Assembly (NCBI GenBank): GCA_030828305.1
Contig: JAURCU010000016.1
Coordinates: 1 to 34,546, forward strand
DNA: 34,546 nt
Direction: 5' to 3'
DNA from: Luteolibacter sp.
Lineage (GTDB): Bacteria > Verrucomicrobiota > Verrucomicrobiia > Verrucomicrobiales > Akkermansiaceae
Below, in pieces: positions 31,976 through 34,546 of the stretch (position 1 is its first letter; the number at the start of each line of letters is the position of its first letter). A program made the position numbers and the translations under genes. The notes under the pieces were generated by a model. That model was not told the DNA's origin. It saw nothing but the letters and a program-made list of their open reading frames with translations, and made no database searches.

Positions 31976-33199
31976 GTGCAACACCCGCAATTCATCGAGC
32001 TGCCCAGGTATCCGGACCGCCACTTGTGGCTGCTTGCCTGGGCGCTGGCTTGCCTGATCAGCTTGATGCTGATGTTGGTGTCAGGTTTGCTCATGCTCAA
32101 AGTCGATTGGAGCATCCCCATCGAGAGAAGGCCCGAGCCGGAAGTTTCCTCTTTGGTTACTCTTTATCTGGATGCGAGCAATTCGATGGTGGAACCAGCC
32201 GCTGCCGCCAAGCCCGAGGAGAAACCTTTTGCGCGCACCTCTCCCGACCAACCCGACTCCACTGAAAAGACCAACGAACGCATTGGAGCGCGCAGCACCC
32301 GTGCCACCAGCGAAAATCTGGCGGACCCGACAGCACCTGCGCTGCCCTCCCAGTCCGGTGTGCAAGCCAAGCCCGGTGAAATCGAAACCACCGAGAGTCG
32401 TTATCAGGATGGCGAACTCATCCCTGCCACTCCGGGTGCCAAGTCAGCTGCGGCGCCTGTCTCGCCAGCATCGCCCTTGCAGCCGACCACCCGATCGAGC
32501 CCGCCCCGAGAAGCGGCGCAAAACCCGCCTGAAAAGACACTGGCTGAAACCCGAAAGTCTCCCGATAGTCCAGCGCTTCAAAGCAGCCGCAGCAATCCGA
32601 CCATCAGCGAGGAAAGTAGCCCGCCGCCACGACGTGAAACCCTGCTTGATGGCCCCAATCCCGTGGAGGTTGATGTGCCCAAGGAGGTCGGTGAGTCGGA
32701 GCGCCCCAAGGAGACCCCGCGTCGCCTCTCCGACACATCCGAGGTGGATGACAGCGTGCCTCCTTCCCAGCTTGCTGTTCAGACCCCAGCCAGCAATCTG
32801 GCTGCGCCATCCAATCACAAGGCTTTTCAGGGCAATCAGCGCAAGACGGCCATGGTTGGCTCGATCTCGCGCACCGGGCGCAGTGCCCTGAATGTGGATG
32901 ACACGCAGTTGGGTCGTTATCAGGCTGCCATCAGCAAAGCGGTGGAGTTGGAGTGGCAGCGCAACTGCGTGCGCTACCGCGATTTTATCACGCCAGGCTA
33001 CATTACGGTGCGTTTCTTTGTCGAGCCGAGTGGTCGTGTCCGTTCCCAAAGCCTGGTTGGGGAGAATGAAACTGGCGAGGTGCAAAAGGGATTCACCCTG
33101 AGTGCCATTCGCGATGCCGATATCCCCGAAATGCCCGAGGAACTCGCCGAGAGCTACGAGGGGGACACCCTGGAGCTCTTGTTTCGATTCTACTTCTGA
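31976..33199 (+). CDS. TonB/TolA-like energy transducer protein
   Basis: This protein of about 407 residues has the architecture of TonB/TolA. There is a short cytoplasmic start, one transmembrane helix (WLLAWALACLISLMLMLVSG) near residues 17-40, then a long linker (about residues 60-290) very rich in Pro, Ser, Glu and Ala. A compact C-terminal domain of about 100 residues follows, with YITVRFFVEPSGRVRSQSLV and DIPEMPEELAESYEGDTLEL, and the end FRFYF. That domain has the beta-alpha-beta feel of TonB C-termini. It would span the periplasm and pass force to an outer-membrane partner. An ExbB and an ExbD gene follow, giving a complete TonB-ExbB-ExbD set. The start is uncertain: GTG at 31976 or TTG at 31940. 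I recognise no specific outer-membrane partner here. Confidence 0.75.
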   Translation: MQHPQFIELPRYPDRHLWLLAWALACLISLMLMLVSGLLMLKVDWSIPIERRPEPEVSSLVTLYLDASNSMVEPAAAAKPEEKPFARTSPDQPDSTEKTNERIGARSTRATSENLADPTAPALPSQSGVQAKPGEIETTESRYQDGELIPATPGAKSAAAPVSPASPLQPTTRSSPPREAAQNPPEKTLAETRKSPDSPALQSSRSNPTISEESSPPPRRETLLDGPNPVEVDVPKEVGESERPKETPRRLSDTSEVDDSVPPSQLAVQTPASNLAAPSNHKAFQGNQRKTAMVGSISRTGRSALNVDDTQLGRYQAAISKAVELEWQRNCVRYRDFITPGYITVRFFVEPSGRVRSQSLVGENETGEVQKGFTLSAIRDADIPEMPEELAESYEGDTLELLFRFYF

Positions 33200-33248
33200 G
33201 ATTTTATTTGTTCATACGACCTGCCAATCTTCCCTCTGTTTTACCACC

Positions 33249-33899
33249 ATGCACCCGTTTATCGCCCTTGCCGATCCCGTTCAGACTTCCTGGGAATTCC
33301 TGACCAAAGGAGGCATCTTCATGCTTCCCCTCGGGCTTGCGGCCCTTGGCGGGTTGACCGCCATCCTGTTCAAGTTCCTTTCGCTCTCACGGGGTCGCGT
33401 CATGCCGGATACGCTAGCCCTGAAAATCAACCGCGGCGCTGAGCTCGACGACATCGAGCGCGAGGCTCACGAGGGTGGCAGTACCTTGGCACGCCTGGTG
33501 AGGGTGGCCATGCGTCACCGTGACAAGCCGCCAGGCGACATCATCCTTGCCGTTGAGGCCTCGGCTCGCGAGGAGGCTTCAAGGCTGCATGCCGGCATCG
33601 GTGTGCTCGACGTTGTCATCACTGTGGCGCCACTGCTCGGGCTTCTTGGCACCGCTTCGGGCCTGATTGCCATTTTTGATGGTCTGGGAGATTCCGCCGA
33701 TTACATGGCGATTGCGCTCGGCATTGCAAAGGCGCTCAACACCACCATCTTCGGCCTCGCGATTGCGGTGCCCTGCGTGGTGGCCCATGGTTACTTTACC
33801 CGACGCATCGAGGTCTTTACCGCCCGGCTCGAAGCGCTTCTGGCCGAGTTGGCCAGCGCCTGCCAAGCCAAGCAAGATGTCGTGACGACCGATCGCTGA
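33249..33899 (+). CDS. exbB: MotA/TolQ/ExbB proton channel protein (second system)
   Basis: This 216-residue ExbB/TolQ-type subunit has a first helix (GIFMLPLGLAALGGLTAILF) near residues 22-41. A cytoplasmic domain with a run of charged residues follows, then the diagnostic pair of helices: VVITVAPLLGLLGTASGLIA and ALGIAKALNTTIFGLAIAVP. It is shorter than the first ExbB of this window and has no signal-like extension; overall it is the more conventional of the two. The ATG at 33249 is preceded by TTTTACCACC, without a Shine-Dalgarno sequence. It lies 49 bases after the TonB-like gene, and its stop is 2 bases before the ExbD start. Confidence 0.92.
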   Translation: MHPFIALADPVQTSWEFLTKGGIFMLPLGLAALGGLTAILFKFLSLSRGRVMPDTLALKINRGAELDDIEREAHEGGSTLARLVRVAMRHRDKPPGDIILAVEASAREEASRLHAGIGVLDVVITVAPLLGLLGTASGLIAIFDGLGDSADYMAIALGIAKALNTTIFGLAIAVPCVVAHGYFTRRIEVFTARLEALLAELASACQAKQDVVTTDR

Positions 33900-33901
33900 T
33901 C

Positions 33902-34321
33902 ATGCAGTTTTACCGCATCCAACGCAAACGTGCCGAGGTGCCGATCGTTCCAATGATCGACATCCTCTTCGTGTTGCTGGTCTTCATCATCGTCTCGACC
34001 ACTTTCAAGAAGAAGCGTCACACGCTGCGCATTGACTTTCCTACGGTGAAGGAAGTGCCCAGTGAGCAGATGAGCGATACCCGCTCGGTGATCGCGGTGG
34101 ATGCCTTGGGTAACATCATCCTCGATGGGGTGCCGGTGCCCGAGGGGCTACTGGAGGCCTATCTCACCGCTTTCCAGAACCAGAATCCCGGCCGCAAATT
34201 GGAGCTGGAGGCCGACCGCCGCCTGCCACTGGAGCGCTTGTTGCAGGTTTGGGACGCACTGACCAAGGCGGGCATCGCCATCAATGAGGTCCCGGCACGC
34301 ATCAAGGTGGCGCAGGACTGA
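33902..34321 (+). CDS. exbD: Biopolymer transport protein ExbD/TolR family (second system)
   Basis: This 139-residue ExbD protein has a basic N-terminus (MQFYRIQRKRAEV). A transmembrane helix follows with the conserved proton-carrying aspartate D20 in VPMIDILFVLLVFIIVSTTF, then a periplasmic domain (SVIAVDALGNIILDGVPVPE; RLLQVWDALTKAGIAINEVP). It starts 2 bases after the ExbB stop, so the two are surely co-expressed. With the upstream TonB-like protein it forms a three-gene transducer operon with a single ExbD, in contrast to the paired ExbDs near 5700-6635. No clear terminator follows; the next 225 bases are non-coding. Confidence 0.92.
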   Translation: MQFYRIQRKRAEVPIVPMIDILFVLLVFIIVSTTFKKKRHTLRIDFPTVKEVPSEQMSDTRSVIAVDALGNIILDGVPVPEGLLEAYLTAFQNQNPGRKLELEADRRLPLERLLQVWDALTKAGIAINEVPARIKVAQD

Positions 34322-34502
34322 GCTGTATTGCTGCCGTCTATGTCCCAGGCAGGATCCGAGCCATGATTTTCAGCGGATTTTCTCCCATCTAAAAAAGGAC
34401 ATGAACGTTTGTGGATTACTCCAAGAATATACTTGTAATGGTTATTCAACCTCATACGCTATTTGCTTAAATTAACCAAATATCTAGGACTTTACAGGCT
34501 CC

Positions 34503-34536
34503 AAGCCGATTCCCCCCCCTAAGCCGATTCCCCCCC
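34503..34536 (+). repeat. Tandem C-rich direct repeat at the window edge
   Basis: AAGCCGATT followed by a run of eight C and one T is repeated at once as AAGCCGATT followed by seven C. The two units differ only at their ends. They lie in the AT-rich non-coding tail after the last ExbD gene (34322-34546), close to the end of the window, so the array may continue beyond it. I cannot assign a function. Confidence 0.6.
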
Positions 34537-34546
34537 GATGACCCAT

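Noticed and set aside
33249-34321. ExbB/ExbD pair as the ZorA/ZorB core of a Zorya defence system
   Set aside because: The ExbB lacks the long cytoplasmic tail of ZorA, there is no OmpA-like peptidoglycan-binding domain on the ExbD, no helicase or nuclease genes are adjacent, and a TonB-like gene leads the operon.

Overview
The window looks like chromosomal DNA from a member of the Verrucomicrobiota, probably near the Verrucomicrobiales. This is inferred from gene content, not from a search. The pointers are a DUF1080 hydrolase next to a Tat-exported Gfo/Idh/MocA oxidoreductase, a formylglycine sulfatase, a very large prepilin-like protein resembling 'Verru_Chthon cassette protein A', an ExbB-ExbD-ExbD-TPR cluster, two ebo-family genes, and a near-universal lack of Shine-Dalgarno sequences. 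I found no rRNA, tRNA, CRISPR array, insertion sequence or prophage gene.

Layout, left to right. (1) 2-1955: DUF1080 and Gfo/Idh/MocA pair, probably for oxidative cleavage of glycosides through 3-keto sugars. (2) 2035-4610, minus strand: four-gene run of unknown membrane protein, trmL, DUF4013 membrane protein and HAD phosphatase. (3) 4742-10950, plus strand: ExbB, ExbD, ExbD, a 1007-aa exported TPR protein and a second exported TPR-like protein, which looks like a proton-driven envelope machine without a TonB. (4) 11039-15237, minus strand: a 1177-aa prepilin-like protein overlapping by 4 bp with a 222-aa exported protein. (5) 15474-17243, minus strand: exported alpha/beta hydrolase and accD. 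(6) 17717-19348, plus strand: a small double-CDGSH iron-sulfur protein and asnS, ending at a strong hairpin shared with the convergent beta-propeller gene at 19548-20561. (7) 20823-23725, plus strand: eboF-type phosphodiesterase overlapping by 4 bp with an exported sulfatase. (8) 23735-26870, minus strand: eboD, coaB, an inositol-monophosphatase-family gene and ispF. (9) 26954-29364: tcdA, then rpmJ (minus strand, cysteine-poor bL36 with its own terminator), pgsA and a DUF4174 protein. (10) 29372-31702, minus strand: ilvB and ilvN. (11) 31976-34321, plus strand: a TonB-like protein, ExbB and ExbD, a second and differently built proton-driven transducer. The last 225 bases are non-coding and carry a tandem C-rich repeat at the window edge.

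How the genes work together. Housekeeping functions (AccD, AsnRS, IspF, CoaB, PgsA, IlvBN, TrmL, TcdA, L36) are interleaved with envelope and carbohydrate functions (two ExbBD systems, the pseudopilin pair, sulfatase, DUF1080/Gfo, exported hydrolase and beta-propeller). The best candidates for undescribed biology are the TPR-coupled ExbB/ExbD/ExbD cluster, the giant pseudopilin with its coupled partner, and the split ebo genes: eboF is joined to a sulfatase, and eboD, a sugar-phosphate-cyclase-like enzyme, lies in a run with a cyclitol-phosphatase-like gene.
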